DNA of 64,000 bases. It comes from Thermococcus peptonophilus (lineage in GTDB: Archaea; Methanobacteriota_B; Thermococci; Thermococcales; Thermococcaceae). The notes beneath the pieces are model-generated. The model was not told the DNA's origin. It saw nothing but the letters and a program-made list of their open reading frames with translations, and did no database searches. This document shows positions 1-9,020 of the stretch, piece by piece (position 1 is the stretch's first letter; each line of letters begins with the position of its first letter). The position numbers were made by a program, and so were the translations under genes. The stretch covers positions 1,364,001-1,428,000 of the forward strand of contig NZ_CP014750.1 of the NCBI RefSeq assembly GCF_001592435.1. Reading direction: 5' to 3'.

Positions 1-651
1 GACCTCTTTGAGGGCGGAGTTCTTCGCGAATATTATTATCTGTCCCTTTTCTGGAAGTTTGGTGTCTCCGGAGGGGATTATCAGATTGCCCTTGCTGTCG
101 TAGATGGCCACTATCAGGGCGTCCCTGGGGAGATGGAGGTCTTTTACGAGTTTCCCTGCAACCTTGCTGTTCTCATCTATGGTGAATCTGACTATTTCAG
201 CACCTTCCTTCGGAAACAGGACTCTGTCAAAGCCGGGGGTAACAATGTTCCTGCTTATGTACTCCGCCGCTATTTCCTCCGGAGATATAACGAAGTCAAA
301 GTATCTCTTTAGGTCGGTAACTTCCTCGAATATCTTTCTGTTCTTGGGATTGCTTACCCTCAAGGATGTCTTGATGTTGGGGTTGAGGCTTTTTGCCAGT
401 ATGCAAGCTAATAGGTTTGCATCGTCCCTTCCAGTTAGTGCAGCAAAAGCATCTGCCTGCTTTATGTTGGCCTCCTCCAGCGTCTTTGTGTCGGTTGCAT
501 CTCCCTCGATCACCAGGCCGTTGATCATGAGGGAGAGCTCCTTTGCCCTGTCCCGGTCCATCTCTATTATCGTTACGTCATGGCCGTCCTCTTCCAGCAT
601 TTTCGCAACAAGGTATCCGACCCTGCCCGCTCCCATTATTATGACGTACAT
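1..651 (-). CDS. TrkA-type K+ transport regulatory protein (3' end outside window)
   Basis: An N-terminal Rossmann nucleotide-binding (RCK_N/TrkA-N) domain is visible: glycine-rich loop GAGRVG at residues 7-12, an acidic residue ending beta-2 (IIEMD) and a GDATD motif near residue 50. A TrkA-C-like region follows from about residue 140, with VAGKLVKDLHLPRDALIVAI. Such proteins bind NAD(H) or ATP on the cytoplasmic side and gate K+ channels or transporters. Only 217 codons are in the window. The ATG at 651 shares one base with the secD stop (TAATG) and has a GAGGAG ribosome site inside the last secD codons, so translation is probably coupled to secD. Which transporter it serves cannot be told from here. 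Confidence 0.85.
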   Translation of the reverse strand, partial: MYVIIMGAGRVGYLVAKMLEEDGHDVTIIEMDRDRAKELSLMINGLVIEGDATDTKTLEEANIKQADAFAALTGRDDANLLACILAKSLNPNIKTSLRVSNPKNRKIFEEVTDLKRYFDFVISPEEIAAEYISRNIVTPGFDRVLFPKEGAEIVRFTIDENSKVAGKLVKDLHLPRDALIVAIYDSKGNLIIPSGDTKLPEKGQIIIFAKNSALKEV

Positions 652-2171
652 TACTCCTCACCGATGAGGTACCTAGCAACCTCTGCGTAGGCGGGTCTCG
701 TCACGAATATTCCGATGAGGACACCTATTATCGTCGTCACCGCGAAGCCCTTGAGCGTGCCAACGAAGTACACTAGGAGGAAGCTCATTGCCGCTATAGT
801 GGTTGCCGCTGAGGCGAATATGATGAAGAACGCCCTTCCAATCCTCTTAAGCGCTCCGGCGCGTCTGGTTATCCTTGCGCTCCTCTCTCCGCCGAGGAGC
901 TCGTCGGTTATGACAACCTGTTGGTCAACGCCCGTACCGATTGCCGCGATTATACCGGCTATGCTCGGCAGGTCGAGGTTCCACTTGATGAGCGCCGCTA
1001 TCCCAAGGATGATTATGACCTCAAAGAGGCTGGTGCTCGCGACGGGTATGGCTATCTTCCAGTTCCTGTAGTGGAAGTAAACGATGAGGAGGACCGCCAC
1101 CAGTGCGGCGAGGCCTGCGTAGAGGGCCTGGTTCTTAAAGTCCTGTCCGAGCTTTGGAGAGATGAACTCCATGCTGATGACCCTGAGCTTGACCGGGAGG
1201 GAGCCGCTCTTGAGCACGGTGTACACTGTCTTTGCCTCCCTCTCGGCTTTGACCCTGTTGGCCGCGTGTCCAGTTATCTGAACATCGGTCTGGGGAACGC
1301 CGTTGGCCAGCCCTTCACCAAGTGAATACGGGCCGTAGAGCCCTAGTATCTCCTTGACGAAGGTTGTGGTATCAGTACCGGCTTCGCTCTGGATGTACTT
1401 GACGCTCACGTTCATCGCCTTCAGCTGGTCGTAGAGCTCCCTTGGAACTCCTGCGAGGACGATGGTTTTGCCGTTTGCTATCTCCTTGAGTTCCCTGGCG
1501 CTCTGGTTGGTGTACATTACGGTTGTTATGTTCAAGGCCTTCTTTATCCTGAGAGCCAAAGGTGGTGCATCGGGCGCGCCCGCGTTAAAGGCCGTTCCGT
1601 TCATCGTGATGAACACATCCTGGGGGACAACGAGGAGAGAATTAACCGGGGGATCAAGGAACATGTCAACTGGCCATCCTGCCTTCCCCTTGGCCAGCTC
1701 GGCGAACTTCTCGGCGGCGCTCTTCGATATCCTGAACGGAACCGCCCAGCTGTTGTCGGGTTTTATCTCATAGGGGCCGACGTAGGTGATGTCCTTCCCT
1801 GTTCCAAAGACAACACCGTTGAACTCCATGAAGAAAACACCCTGGCTCTCAATAACCTGTTTAAGCTGGTTTGCCTCTTCTGTTGAGCTTACGTTTGCAA
1901 CCTTAACGACGACTATGCTGTTGCCCTGACCCTCAACCGAAATGTCCCTCAGGCCAAAGGTGTTGAGCCTCTTCTGGAGGGAATCTACGACGAGCTCCAT
2001 TGTCTTTGAGTCAACGGGCTCCTCAGTCTGCGCGATGAGCGCGACACCGCCCGAAATGTCTATTCCGAATGTGAGCCCCCTTGCATAGAGTGAGCCAATC
2101 GAACCTATGAGGAAGAGGATTAGCAGAAGGACTTTCCAGTTCAGGAGTATCCTCTTGAGCTTCCTGTTCAT
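651..2171 (-). CDS. secD: Protein-export membrane protein SecD
   Basis: SecD works with SecF and uses the proton gradient to complete translocation of secreted proteins through SecYEG. The 506-residue protein has a first membrane helix at about 13-30, the family motif FGIDISGG at 35-42, a large extracytoplasmic domain to about 345, and a cluster of five further helices to the C-terminus that includes the AAIGTGVDQQVVITDE stretch. Its ATG overlaps the secF stop by four bases (ATGA), so secF and secD are translationally coupled. The length and motif spacing are normal for archaeal SecD. Archaea lack SecA, so the role is inferred from the family. Confidence 0.95.
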   Translation of the reverse strand: MNRKLKRILLNWKVLLLILFLIGSIGSLYARGLTFGIDISGGVALIAQTEEPVDSKTMELVVDSLQKRLNTFGLRDISVEGQGNSIVVVKVANVSSTEEANQLKQVIESQGVFFMEFNGVVFGTGKDITYVGPYEIKPDNSWAVPFRISKSAAEKFAELAKGKAGWPVDMFLDPPVNSLLVVPQDVFITMNGTAFNAGAPDAPPLALRIKKALNITTVMYTNQSARELKEIANGKTIVLAGVPRELYDQLKAMNVSVKYIQSEAGTDTTTFVKEILGLYGPYSLGEGLANGVPQTDVQITGHAANRVKAEREAKTVYTVLKSGSLPVKLRVISMEFISPKLGQDFKNQALYAGLAALVAVLLIVYFHYRNWKIAIPVASTSLFEVIIILGIAALIKWNLDLPSIAGIIAAIGTGVDQQVVITDELLGGERSARITRRAGALKRIGRAFFIIFASAATTIAAMSFLLVYFVGTLKGFAVTTIIGVLIGIFVTRPAYAEVARYLIGEE

Positions 2172-3073
2172 AGTTCAACCCCCCTCGAGAGGTACCAGCG
2201 GAGAACACCGGCGTTGAAAATCCATGTGTTCATAAAATCCGCAAGCAGACCGAATATCAGGACTGCCGCTATGTTGTCCAGGACCGGTGAGGTTGATATT
2301 ATCCACAGCATTAAGAGTGCGCCGAGGGTTGTTGTGCTCATTGTAAAACCGGTTGAAACCGCGCTCAGGTAGGCCTCTTCGATGGTGTCCTCCTTCCTCT
2401 TCGTGAGCTTCGTGGTTAGGAGGATGTTGCTGTCAACGGTGTAACCTATGAGCATCAGGAGGGCCGCGATTGTTGCGGTCGTCAGCTGGATTCTAAATAT
2501 CCCCATAACGGCAACGGCTATGGTCATGTCGGAGAGTGCGGAGAATATTATTGCCAGAGATGACACTGGATTCCTGAAGAACAGGAACACAACAACCGCC
2601 ATTGCAATGAACGCAAAGATGATTGCCCTCATACCCTGCTTCTTTGCCATCTCACCGAAGGTTGGCTGGACCTCGCTGTGGGTGAAGTCTGCGTTTGGGT
2701 ACTTCTCCTTGAGGATGTCTATTATTTTTTGAGGATCGGTTCCTGCCGGAGCGTAGACCCTTATTCCCTTTGATCCGCTAACACTGGTGAAGCTTTCAAC
2801 GTGGACTTCGAGGCCAAGTTTGCCACTCAGCTCCTTCTCCAGCTGGTCGGGATTTGCGCTGATACCCTCTCCAGTTACCACCACACCGCCCTTGAGGTCT
2901 ATTCCAAGGGGCGGAAAGTGCACTGCCAGCAGGAGAAGTGCCACTATGAAAACAACAAGCGGGTAGGTTATCATTTTCTTGGGCTCCATTTCAGCGAGAA
3001 ACCTCAGCTTTTCCCTGCTTTTTGCCCGAACTTCGGCGGTTTGCCCGGGCTTTTGAGTTTTACCCTTGGCCAT
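2168..3073 (-). CDS. secF: Protein-export membrane protein SecF
   Basis: Partner of SecD in the SecDF translocation complex. The 301 residues contain a cytoplasmic basic N-terminus, a first membrane helix at about 36-53, the motif GIDLKGG at 57-63, a modest external domain, then five helices with the conserved LMLIGYTVDSNILLTTKLTKR segment. The ATG at 3073 follows GGGGTGA by four bases. It is the first gene of the leftward run secF-secD-trkA-like, with a TATA element just upstream at 3131-3140. Confidence 0.95.
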   Translation of the reverse strand: MAKGKTQKPGQTAEVRAKSREKLRFLAEMEPKKMITYPLVVFIVALLLLAVHFPPLGIDLKGGVVVTGEGISANPDQLEKELSGKLGLEVHVESFTSVSGSKGIRVYAPAGTDPQKIIDILKEKYPNADFTHSEVQPTFGEMAKKQGMRAIIFAFIAMAVVVFLFFRNPVSSLAIIFSALSDMTIAVAVMGIFRIQLTTATIAALLMLIGYTVDSNILLTTKLTKRKEDTIEEAYLSAVSTGFTMSTTTLGALLMLWIISTSPVLDNIAAVLIFGLLADFMNTWIFNAGVLRWYLSRGVEL

Positions 3074-3130
3074 ACGTTCACCCCTGAAAGTTTTGATTCG
3101 GCAACTTGTTGGTTAATAAAAACCCCGACG

Positions 3131-3140
3131 GTTTTAAAAT
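3131..3140 (-). promoter_or_regulatory. Probable TATA box of the secF-secD operon
   Basis: The plus-strand string GTTTTAAAAT reads ATTTTAAAAC on the coding strand, about 60 bp before the secF ATG, leaving room for a 30-35 nt leader with a GGGGTGA site. The 3074-3384 spacer is AT-rich and non-coding and serves the divergent secF and speD genes. No other structure was noticed in it. Confidence 0.5.
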
Positions 3141-3342
3141 TAGTGGTGGTTTTTGTGGATTCACTTTTTGGTGTTTGTTTTTTGGGTTCGGGCCGTTGTG
3201 GTAGACTTTGTGCCCAATTGGGCTAAAAATTGCAGTTATAATCAAAAACATCCAGAAAAAGCCGGTTTAAATCGATAGAAAACGGTAAATGTCTGCTCAG
3301 TCCAGAATCGGCCCGTTACTTTCCCTTCTATTCTGGGATTAA

Positions 3343-3352
3343 CTTTAAAAAG
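3343..3352 (+). promoter_or_regulatory. Probable TATA box of speD
   Basis: CTTTAAAAAG lies about 33-42 bp before the chosen ATG at 3385, the usual archaeal spacing with a very short leader. It is the only TATA-like element close to the gene. Confidence 0.5.
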
Positions 3353-3384
3353 GGTGCCAACAACCAAAGGTTCAGGTGAGAGCC

Positions 3385-3816
3385 ATGGCCGAGATAGAGA
3401 CGATAGGTTTTCACTACGTTGTTGAGGCAGCTGGTTGCGATCCTGAGGTTCTCGGTAACGCTGACAGGATAAGACAGATATTCCTCGAGGCGGCCAAAGT
3501 GGGCAATATGGAGGTCAAGGCAAGCTACTTCTTCAAGTTCTCTCCGACCGGGGTCAGCGGCGTCGTCATAGTCGCTGAGAGCCACATCTCAGTCCACACC
3601 TGGCCGGAGAAGGGCTATGCCGCTCTTGACGTCTACACCTGCGGCACCAAGGCCAACCCGGAGAAGGCCGTTGACTACATCCTCGAGCAGTTTAAGGCCA
3701 AGTACGCTCACGTCTCGGAGATAAAGCGCGGCATCGAGGAGGACGACGAGACCTTCACCCACATGATAATGACTTGGGAAGAAGCCTTAAGAAAGAACGG
3801 AAACGGAAGCGGCTAA
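3385..3816 (+). CDS. speD: S-adenosylmethionine decarboxylase proenzyme (pyruvoyl type)
   Basis: Decarboxylates AdoMet to supply aminopropyl groups for spermidine and longer polyamines, important in hyperthermophiles. The self-cleavage site is visible in ESHISVHTWPE (pyruvoyl-forming Ser at residue 66 from the chosen start), and the catalytic Cys lies in the following DVYTCGT. The 143-residue length fits the short prokaryotic (Thermotoga/archaeal) class. The start is the ATG at 3385, five bases after GGTGA. The in-frame GTG at 3376 is part of that ribosome site and is unlikely to be used. It stands alone, convergent with the next gene five bases away. Confidence 0.93.
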   Translation: MAEIETIGFHYVVEAAGCDPEVLGNADRIRQIFLEAAKVGNMEVKASYFFKFSPTGVSGVVIVAESHISVHTWPEKGYAALDVYTCGTKANPEKAVDYILEQFKAKYAHVSEIKRGIEEDDETFTHMIMTWEEALRKNGNGSG

Positions 3817-3821
3817 GAAGT

Positions 3822-4370
3822 TCAGAGCAGCTTTTCTATTTCCTTCACCCTCTCCAGAGCGTCGCTTAAGACCTTCCTGACGTTTTCAAGCTTTGCCTTG
3901 AGCTGGTGGTTCTCCTCCTCGAGGGCCCTGACCTTCTCTTCAAGCTCCTTCACTCTGGCCTCAAGCTCCTCCTTCTCCTTCTTGAGCTTCTCATACTCCT
4001 CCATCGCAACGAGCTGGCCGCCCTTGGCAAGGACCTCAACGTTCTTTACGAGCTCGTCGAGCTTGCCCTGCTTGATGAGTTCGTAGGTCTCCCTGACGAG
4101 CTGTCCTGCTTTTGTCTCGCCCTTGAGGTGCTTCCTTATTGTCTGCTCCGTCCTGCCGAGCTCTTCAGCGATTTCACTGACGGTCATACCAGCCTTCTCC
4201 CTGGCTATAGCCCCAGCTGCCACCGCAAGGCTGTCAACCCAGGTGAGTCTCTCCGCTGGATCTTTGATCAGTTCTATGACCTCGGGCCTGAATAGCGTCG
4301 CGAACAGGAGTACGCTCTCAAGCCTGTGTATCTCCTCCCTCCCAATCGGGTTCAGCGGAACCTCCACCAT
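3822..4370 (-). CDS. HTH/coiled-coil partner of the KaiC-like ATPase (near-KaiC regulatory domain)
   Basis: The 182-residue protein has a helical N-terminus, then a helix-turn-helix (MTVSEIAEELGRTEQTIRKHL, about residues 62-82), a short helical linker, and a strongly charged coiled coil from about residue 122 to the end. It resembles the archaeal family found next to KaiC-like ATPases (the near_KaiC domain family, TIGR03879). It follows the KaiC-like gene by 25 bp on the same strand, with an excellent ribosome site (AAGGAGGTGA) six bases before its ATG. Inference: the pair forms one signalling or regulatory unit. DNA binding is plausible but the target is unknown. Confidence 0.75.
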   Translation of the reverse strand: MVEVPLNPIGREEIHRLESVLLFATLFRPEVIELIKDPAERLTWVDSLAVAAGAIAREKAGMTVSEIAEELGRTEQTIRKHLKGETKAGQLVRETYELIKQGKLDELVKNVEVLAKGGQLVAMEEYEKLKKEKEELEARVKELEEKVRALEEENHQLKAKLENVRKVLSDALERVKEIEKLL

Positions 4371-4394
4371 TACCCATCACCTCCTTTCAGTTTT

Positions 4395-5141
4395 TCACTC
4401 AAGTTCGATGACGGCCTTCCTCTTGAGGATCTTGTCAGGATAGACAATTATTCCCTTATCGGTGATGTCGAACGGGTGCCTCCTCATGCTGTGGCTCGTT
4501 CCGCGCATCTTCCAGACAATGAGAGAGCGCTTCAGCTCGCCGTCGATCTCATCGAGGTCAAGGCGGATTATGCCGTCAACGCCGTGCTCGACACCGGGAC
4601 CACCGAAACCGCGCTCACCAACGCTTATCTGGCTGACGAAGATGCTCGTGACTCCGAGGCCTGCCAGAACGCGCTTGAGCTGCATCACAATGCTCCTCGC
4701 CATCGCTGGCTTGTTGATGTAGAGCGTTGTAACTGAGTCAACGACCAGTCTCTTGGCTCCAATATCCTTGACGGCTGTCCTGAGGACGTCTATGAACTCC
4801 CTTATGTCAGTTAAATCGTGGACGATGTACTTCTCGTACTCCTTACTCTTGCCGATTCCTGCGGTGAAGGCATCGACCATCGCGAATAGCCCTTCTTCCT
4901 CGTACTTCCTGACGTCCCATCCAAACTGGGCCATGTTCTGCCTTACCTGAACCGGGTGCTCTTCCAGAGCTACGTAGATCCCTGGCTCTCCCATCTGAAG
5001 GCCGTTCCAGAGGAACTGCTGTGAGAAGATTGACTTTCCGGTTCCTGGGCCGCCGCTGAGAAGAACGACGTTCCTCTCGGGTATTCCCCCGTGGAGTATC
5101 TCGTCCATGCCCGGGATGCCGGTCTTTACCCTCCTGATCAT
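4395..5141 (-). CDS. KaiC-like RecA-family ATPase
   Basis: A single KaiC/RadA-type domain of 248 residues. The N-terminal [18 protein letters not shown] signature is followed by Walker A GGPGTGKS (30-37), the DSVTTLY Walker B region, and a C-terminal IVVYPD strand. Archaeal single-domain KaiC proteins are thought to act in signal transduction rather than circadian timing. The ATG at 5141 is preferred: GGGGTGG lies five bases upstream, and the GTG at 5150 is inside that site. A TATA element (CTTTTTAAG on the coding strand) at about 5198-5206 suggests this is the first gene of a two-gene operon with the HTH partner. Confidence 0.9.
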   Translation of the reverse strand: MIRRVKTGIPGMDEILHGGIPERNVVLLSGGPGTGKSIFSQQFLWNGLQMGEPGIYVALEEHPVQVRQNMAQFGWDVRKYEEEGLFAMVDAFTAGIGKSKEYEKYIVHDLTDIREFIDVLRTAVKDIGAKRLVVDSVTTLYINKPAMARSIVMQLKRVLAGLGVTSIFVSQISVGERGFGGPGVEHGVDGIIRLDLDEIDGELKRSLIVWKMRGTSHSMRRHPFDITDKGIIVYPDKILKRKAVIELE

Positions 5142-5225
5142 CGTGACCACCCCTTAAACTTACCTTTAGTTACCATTATGTTTGTGTGAGGAAGGGCTTA
5201 AAAAGATTACGTTGGGTAAGAAAAG

Positions 5226-5735
5226 TCAGTGCTTTCTCCTGAGAAACTCCCCGACGTCGGTAACGTTGAGAATGAACTTGTTTCTGCTCCCCGGGTTTAT
5301 CCTGCCGATTCCGAGGATTATCCCGTTTTCATCGTAGATTACGAGCTTTTTTGTGCCCTGCCACTCGTACTTCCTCACGCCGCTCTTCGGTACGTCCTTT
5401 CCGGTAGTGAAGAGAAAGCCCGCCTTGGGGCTCAGAACTGCGTAGTTCTTCTGGATGTCAACGAAGTAGAAGAACTCTACGTTTGGGTAGAACTTCTCGA
5501 CGAAGTTTTTGTCAACCTTTATCGTGCCGACGAAGGTTCCGTAGGCGTAGGGCTTGAGCTTTAGTTCTTCTATTTCCTTCCACACCCTCTCGTTAACTGC
5601 GTAAACGTCCCGGAACTTGCCTTCCACTACCGCGAAGGTATGGTGCTTTAGCTCGCCGTATTTCTCCGCCTCACGGAGGATGAGGTCGTACTCCCATGAT
5701 GAGGCACGCCGGTAGCGGAGTTCTCCTTGGGTCAT
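5226..5735 (-). CDS. Nip7-like PUA-domain RNA-binding protein
   Basis: About 169 residues: an alpha/beta N-terminal domain and a C-terminal PUA domain from about residue 85 ([20 protein letters not shown]... to [12 protein letters not shown]). The order and the ending GEYLR-like motif match archaeal/eukaryotic Nip7, a ribosome biogenesis factor for the large subunit. The start is uncertain. A GTG at 5777 overlaps the preceding stop (GTGA), but a TATA-like ACTTAAAAAC at 5757-5766 sits about 25 bp before the ATG at 5735. A leaderless start there gives a length close to other archaeal Nip7 proteins, so 5735 is used. The Nip7 name is by remembered similarity, not search. Confidence 0.7.
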   Translation of the reverse strand: MTQGELRYRRASSWEYDLILREAEKYGELKHHTFAVVEGKFRDVYAVNERVWKEIEELKLKPYAYGTFVGTIKVDKNFVEKFYPNVEFFYFVDIQKNYAVLSPKAGFLFTTGKDVPKSGVRKYEWQGTKKLVIYDENGIILGIGRINPGSRNKFILNVTDVGEFLRRKH

Positions 5736-5773
5736 CGAGAAAATTTGGGAAGAGTACTTAAAAACGTGAGCGT

Positions 5774-6283
5774 TCACAGCTTCTCAAGGAGTTCAGCGAA
5801 ACCGCCCATATCGGTTTCTTCCAGCCCCTTCTCGAACTCCAGCCCGAGCTCCGCTATCTCCTCCGGCGTTATCGTCGTTTCTGGTTCTTCGGCGTTTACC
5901 CCGGGACAGCTCTCGTCGTAGTATAGCCAGAACTTTTCTCCTTTGTACTCAAACGGCTCCTCCCCTTCAACGCCGAGCGGCTTCCTTGACACCATGAAGG
6001 GATAAATCCTGCAGATTAGGGGTCTGGCCTCGTGGATCGTGCATTTTCCGGTTTCAGGGTCGTGGAGGACACAGCCCAAGTCCCACTCCCTAACTGAGAG
6101 CACAAACCTGATTTTCTCGCCTTCGATAGAAAAAGTCACAAAGTCCTGAGGGTCTTTTCCAGTCTTTGCTATCCTCTCAATGTCCTTCAGCGTCAGGTAA
6201 ACGTGCCTCCCCCTGCAACAGTCAAGACAGTAGAGACAGCGGAAGCCAACCGGTTCTGTAAAGGGCTTGGGTTGGAAGCGCAT
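5774..6283 (-). CDS. YkgJ-family cysteine-cluster (zinc/iron-chelating) protein
   Basis: 169 residues with the family cysteine pattern: [13 protein letters not shown] near the N-terminus, then a [11 protein letters not shown]...CRIYPF segment around residues 72-94 that is diagnostic for the UPF0153/YkgJ family, and a further Cys at about 129. Proteins of this kind bind a metal or cluster, but their reaction is not established. It lies ten bases after elp3 on the same strand, with GGTGG four bases before the ATG, so it is probably in the elp3 operon. The biological role is unknown. Confidence 0.75.
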   Translation of the reverse strand: MRFQPKPFTEPVGFRCLYCLDCCRGRHVYLTLKDIERIAKTGKDPQDFVTFSIEGEKIRFVLSVREWDLGCVLHDPETGKCTIHEARPLICRIYPFMVSRKPLGVEGEEPFEYKGEKFWLYYDESCPGVNAEEPETTITPEEIAELGLEFEKGLEETDMGGFAELLEKL

Positions 6284-6292
6284 GATCCCACC

Positions 6293-8080
6293 TCATGTGT
6301 TCAGATGTGCGTCAAACTCCCTGCTCTTTTTGTACTCCGCGTAGCTCTTGTCAAGCCTCTTCGCCACGTATGGTCCGTTCTTGCGGTAGCCGAACTTTCT
6401 GTAGTACTCCCTTACACCAACGCCGCTGATGACCAGCATTTTCTTGACATCGAACTCCTCCCTCGCTATCCTCTCGGCCTCGGCTAAAAGCTCCCTCCCA
6501 TACCCGCGATGCTGCCACTCGTACTTCGGTTTTCCACCTATTGGCACGAGAGGACCGTAGACGTGAAGCTCCCTCACTATGGCAGAAGGACAGCAGTTTA
6601 TCTCCTTCCTGTGGGCCTTTTCGCTTGGAATCCTAAGCCTCAGGAAGCCTATCAGGATGTCGTTCTTAACGTCCTCGAAACTCAGGAATATCTCCTTCCC
6701 TCCAGCGGCATCGTAGTCCTCGCGGAGGAGTTTTATGTGCTCAATCTCCGGCTGGATTCCGAACTTCTGCATCATATGGCCGACTTCCCTAAAGCGGATT
6801 TCCCTCGGCCTTATTCCCCTCTTTATCAGCTCGTTGAAGACGAGCTGGCCGAGGTTGGAGTGCTTGACTCCGGCAACGATGAGCTTGGCAGGGATGTCCC
6901 TCTGTATTCTCATCACACGAACCCACTTGGGGAAGAGCTTGTAGGCTTCAACGAGGAGCTCAAGGGCCTCTTCCGTCGTGTACGGCCTGTACTTGCCAGC
7001 CTTGTACCAGGCGTAGAGCGGAGCGTCGGCAGTAACGAGGGTTGGGTATATCTTCAGCATGTCAGGGCGGAAGCGGGGATCTTCGAATATCTTCCTGAAG
7101 GTGTACAGATCCCTCTCAAAGTTACTCCCCGGCAGGCCAGGCATTATGTGGTAGTTTATCTTTAAGCCAGCGTCTCTCAGAAGCTGGGTGGCCTTGATTA
7201 TCTCCTCAACGCCGTGACCTCTCTTCGTCCTCTCGTGGATGAAGTTGAAAACAGTCTGAACTCCAAGCTCGACCCGCGTCGTTCCCAGTTTGAGCATTCT
7301 GTCTATCTGCCTCTCGAAGGCCCAGTCGGGACGGGTCTCTATAGTAAGGCCGACCATTCTGACCTTAGCCTTCTCGTTTTTCCTCTGCTCGTCTTCGATG
7401 TAGTAGTAGGGCCTTCTGTGGGTCAGCTCCCAAGCCCTCTTGAACTCGGGGTCTTCTTCGAAAACCGACTTGTCGCCCTTCACTATGAGCCTGACGAGCT
7501 TCTCCTCAAGGTTTTCAATGTCCTTGAAGTACGGAAAGTCGTTCATTGCCTTGAAGGCGCACTTTATGTACCATTCCTGGTAGTCGAGGTCAACCGCTGG
7601 AAAGGTCCCTCCCTGGATTATGACCTCCACCTTATCAACGTTGTGGCCGATGTCGGTGAGCTGCTTTAACCTGCGCATCATGATGATGTATGGGTGGTAG
7701 GCGCTCTGGACTGCCCTCAGCGCTGAAGGCTCTTTTCCGGTGTAGCTCTGCGGCGAACCAACTGAGGGCCCTCCCGGGCAGTAAATACACCTGCCGTGCG
7801 GGCAGGGGAAGGGCTTTGTCATCATGGCTACGACGGCAACTCCGCTTATTGTCCTCGTCGGCTTTCTCTTAAGGAGCTCTCTAAATCTGTCGCGCTCCTC
7901 CTCAGGAATGGCCTTCAGAATGTCCGAGTTGCCCGGGATCTTTGAAAGGTGATACTTCCGCGACACGATAATCTTGTAGCGGTTGAGCTCGTTTCTATCC
8001 TTTATCTCGCCTGCTAACACAGCTCTCGCTATCTCCTCGACGGCTTTCCTGAATCTCTCACCGTCTTCCATCTCGCCCAT
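6293..8080 (-). CDS. elp3: Elp3-type tRNA U34 carboxymethyl-modifying radical SAM/acetyltransferase
   Basis: Archaeal Elp3 adds the carboxymethyl group to wobble uridines using acetyl-CoA and radical SAM chemistry. The 595-residue protein has the N-terminal helical region, a radical SAM cluster motif with Cys 93, 98 and 101 (CPHGRCIYC), the GVQTVFN and MPGLPG motifs, and a C-terminal GNAT domain with a YGRELLAEAERIA acetyl-CoA loop. The start is the ATG at 8080, preceded by GAGAGGTG. A longer reading to 8134 would run through the TATA box and is rejected. First gene of a probable operon with the YkgJ-family gene. Confidence 0.95.
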   Translation of the reverse strand: MGEMEDGERFRKAVEEIARAVLAGEIKDRNELNRYKIIVSRKYHLSKIPGNSDILKAIPEEERDRFRELLKRKPTRTISGVAVVAMMTKPFPCPHGRCIYCPGGPSVGSPQSYTGKEPSALRAVQSAYHPYIIMMRRLKQLTDIGHNVDKVEVIIQGGTFPAVDLDYQEWYIKCAFKAMNDFPYFKDIENLEEKLVRLIVKGDKSVFEEDPEFKRAWELTHRRPYYYIEDEQRKNEKAKVRMVGLTIETRPDWAFERQIDRMLKLGTTRVELGVQTVFNFIHERTKRGHGVEEIIKATQLLRDAGLKINYHIMPGLPGSNFERDLYTFRKIFEDPRFRPDMLKIYPTLVTADAPLYAWYKAGKYRPYTTEEALELLVEAYKLFPKWVRVMRIQRDIPAKLIVAGVKHSNLGQLVFNELIKRGIRPREIRFREVGHMMQKFGIQPEIEHIKLLREDYDAAGGKEIFLSFEDVKNDILIGFLRLRIPSEKAHRKEINCCPSAIVRELHVYGPLVPIGGKPKYEWQHRGYGRELLAEAERIAREEFDVKKMLVISGVGVREYYRKFGYRKNGPYVAKRLDKSYAEYKKSREFDAHLNT

Positions 8081-8112
8081 GCTAACACCTCTCGGCCCAA
8101 GTTGAGGCGCGG

Positions 8113-8120
8113 TTTTAAAA
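8113..8120 (-). promoter_or_regulatory. TATA box of elp3
   Basis: A perfect TTTTAAAA lies 33-40 bp before the elp3 ATG, followed by a GAGAGGTG ribosome site. Its position settles the start codon, because a longer N-terminus would place this box inside the coding region. Confidence 0.7.
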
Positions 8121-8177
8121 GGGTTGCTGGACATATTCAGTTAGTGAATACACCAAGTGAATAGGACGGTGGAAAAC

Positions 8178-8933
8178 ATGGTAAAGCGCGATGAACTCGT
8201 CTCTTTCCTCGATGAGTACCTAAACATCTCCGCCTATCCTGACAAGTCGAGCAACGGCCTTCAGGTAGAGGGGAAAGAAGAAGTTGAGAGGGTAGCGTTT
8301 ACCGTTGACACTACACTCAGAACCATAGAACGCGCAGCTAAAGCCGGTGCTGACATGATGATAGTCCATCACGGCATGATATGGGGAGGGTTGGAGTACG
8401 TAACCGGGGTACACTACAAGCGCCTTAAGGCCCTCATAGAGAAAGGCCTGAACCTCTACGTTGCCCACCTTCCCCTCGATGCCCACCCAGAGGTGGGGAA
8501 CAACGTTGAGTTGCTGAAGCTTTTGGGCTTGGAGCCGAAGGGGCCTTTTGGTGAGTACAAGGGGCTGACCATAGGTTTTTGGAGCGAGTTCAGGGAGCCG
8601 CAGCCCATAGAGAAGATCGCACAGATAATCGCGGAGAAGCTCGACACAACGGTTAGGACCTACGAGTTCGGGAAGAGGGAAATAAAGATGGTTGGAGCAG
8701 TCAGCGGGGCGGGGGCGTTTGCCCTCGAAGAGGCCTGGAGGAGGGGTATAGACCTTCTCATTACCGGCGAGTTTGGACACGCGGACTATCTGACGGCCAT
8801 CGACCTGCCGCAGAGCGTTCTTGTTGCCGGCCACTACAAGACGGAGACCCTCGGCGTTAAGGCCCTGATGCCAGTCCTCAAGGAAAAATTTGGCCTGGAC
8901 GTTTTCTTCATCGACGAGCCGACTGGGCTTTAA
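8178..8933 (+). CDS. NIF3/GTP cyclohydrolase I type 2-like dinuclear metal protein
   Basis: 251 residues of the NIF3 family (COG0327). Metal ligands are visible: MIVHHG, VAHLPLDAHPEVGNN, and a C-terminal AGHYKTE with paired His and Glu. Members form toroidal hexamers with two metal ions per subunit, and the substrate is not established. The ATG at 8178 has GGTGG five bases upstream. The short GTG-started extension to 8157 is not supported. Divergent from elp3 with a spacer of about 95 bp. Confidence 0.85.
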   Translation: MVKRDELVSFLDEYLNISAYPDKSSNGLQVEGKEEVERVAFTVDTTLRTIERAAKAGADMMIVHHGMIWGGLEYVTGVHYKRLKALIEKGLNLYVAHLPLDAHPEVGNNVELLKLLGLEPKGPFGEYKGLTIGFWSEFREPQPIEKIAQIIAEKLDTTVRTYEFGKREIKMVGAVSGAGAFALEEAWRRGIDLLITGEFGHADYLTAIDLPQSVLVAGHYKTETLGVKALMPVLKEKFGLDVFFIDEPTGL

Positions 8934-9020
8934 TTTTTGAATTTCTTTATCATAGTGCGTAACAACCTACACAAAAGGGTTAATAATGAGATAGACGTAA
9001 CTTGCTTGGAGGGGCACACT

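Noticed and set aside
8081-8134. N-terminal extension of Elp3
   Set aside because: Contains the perfect TTTTAAAA promoter box; the ATG at 8080 has the ribosome site.
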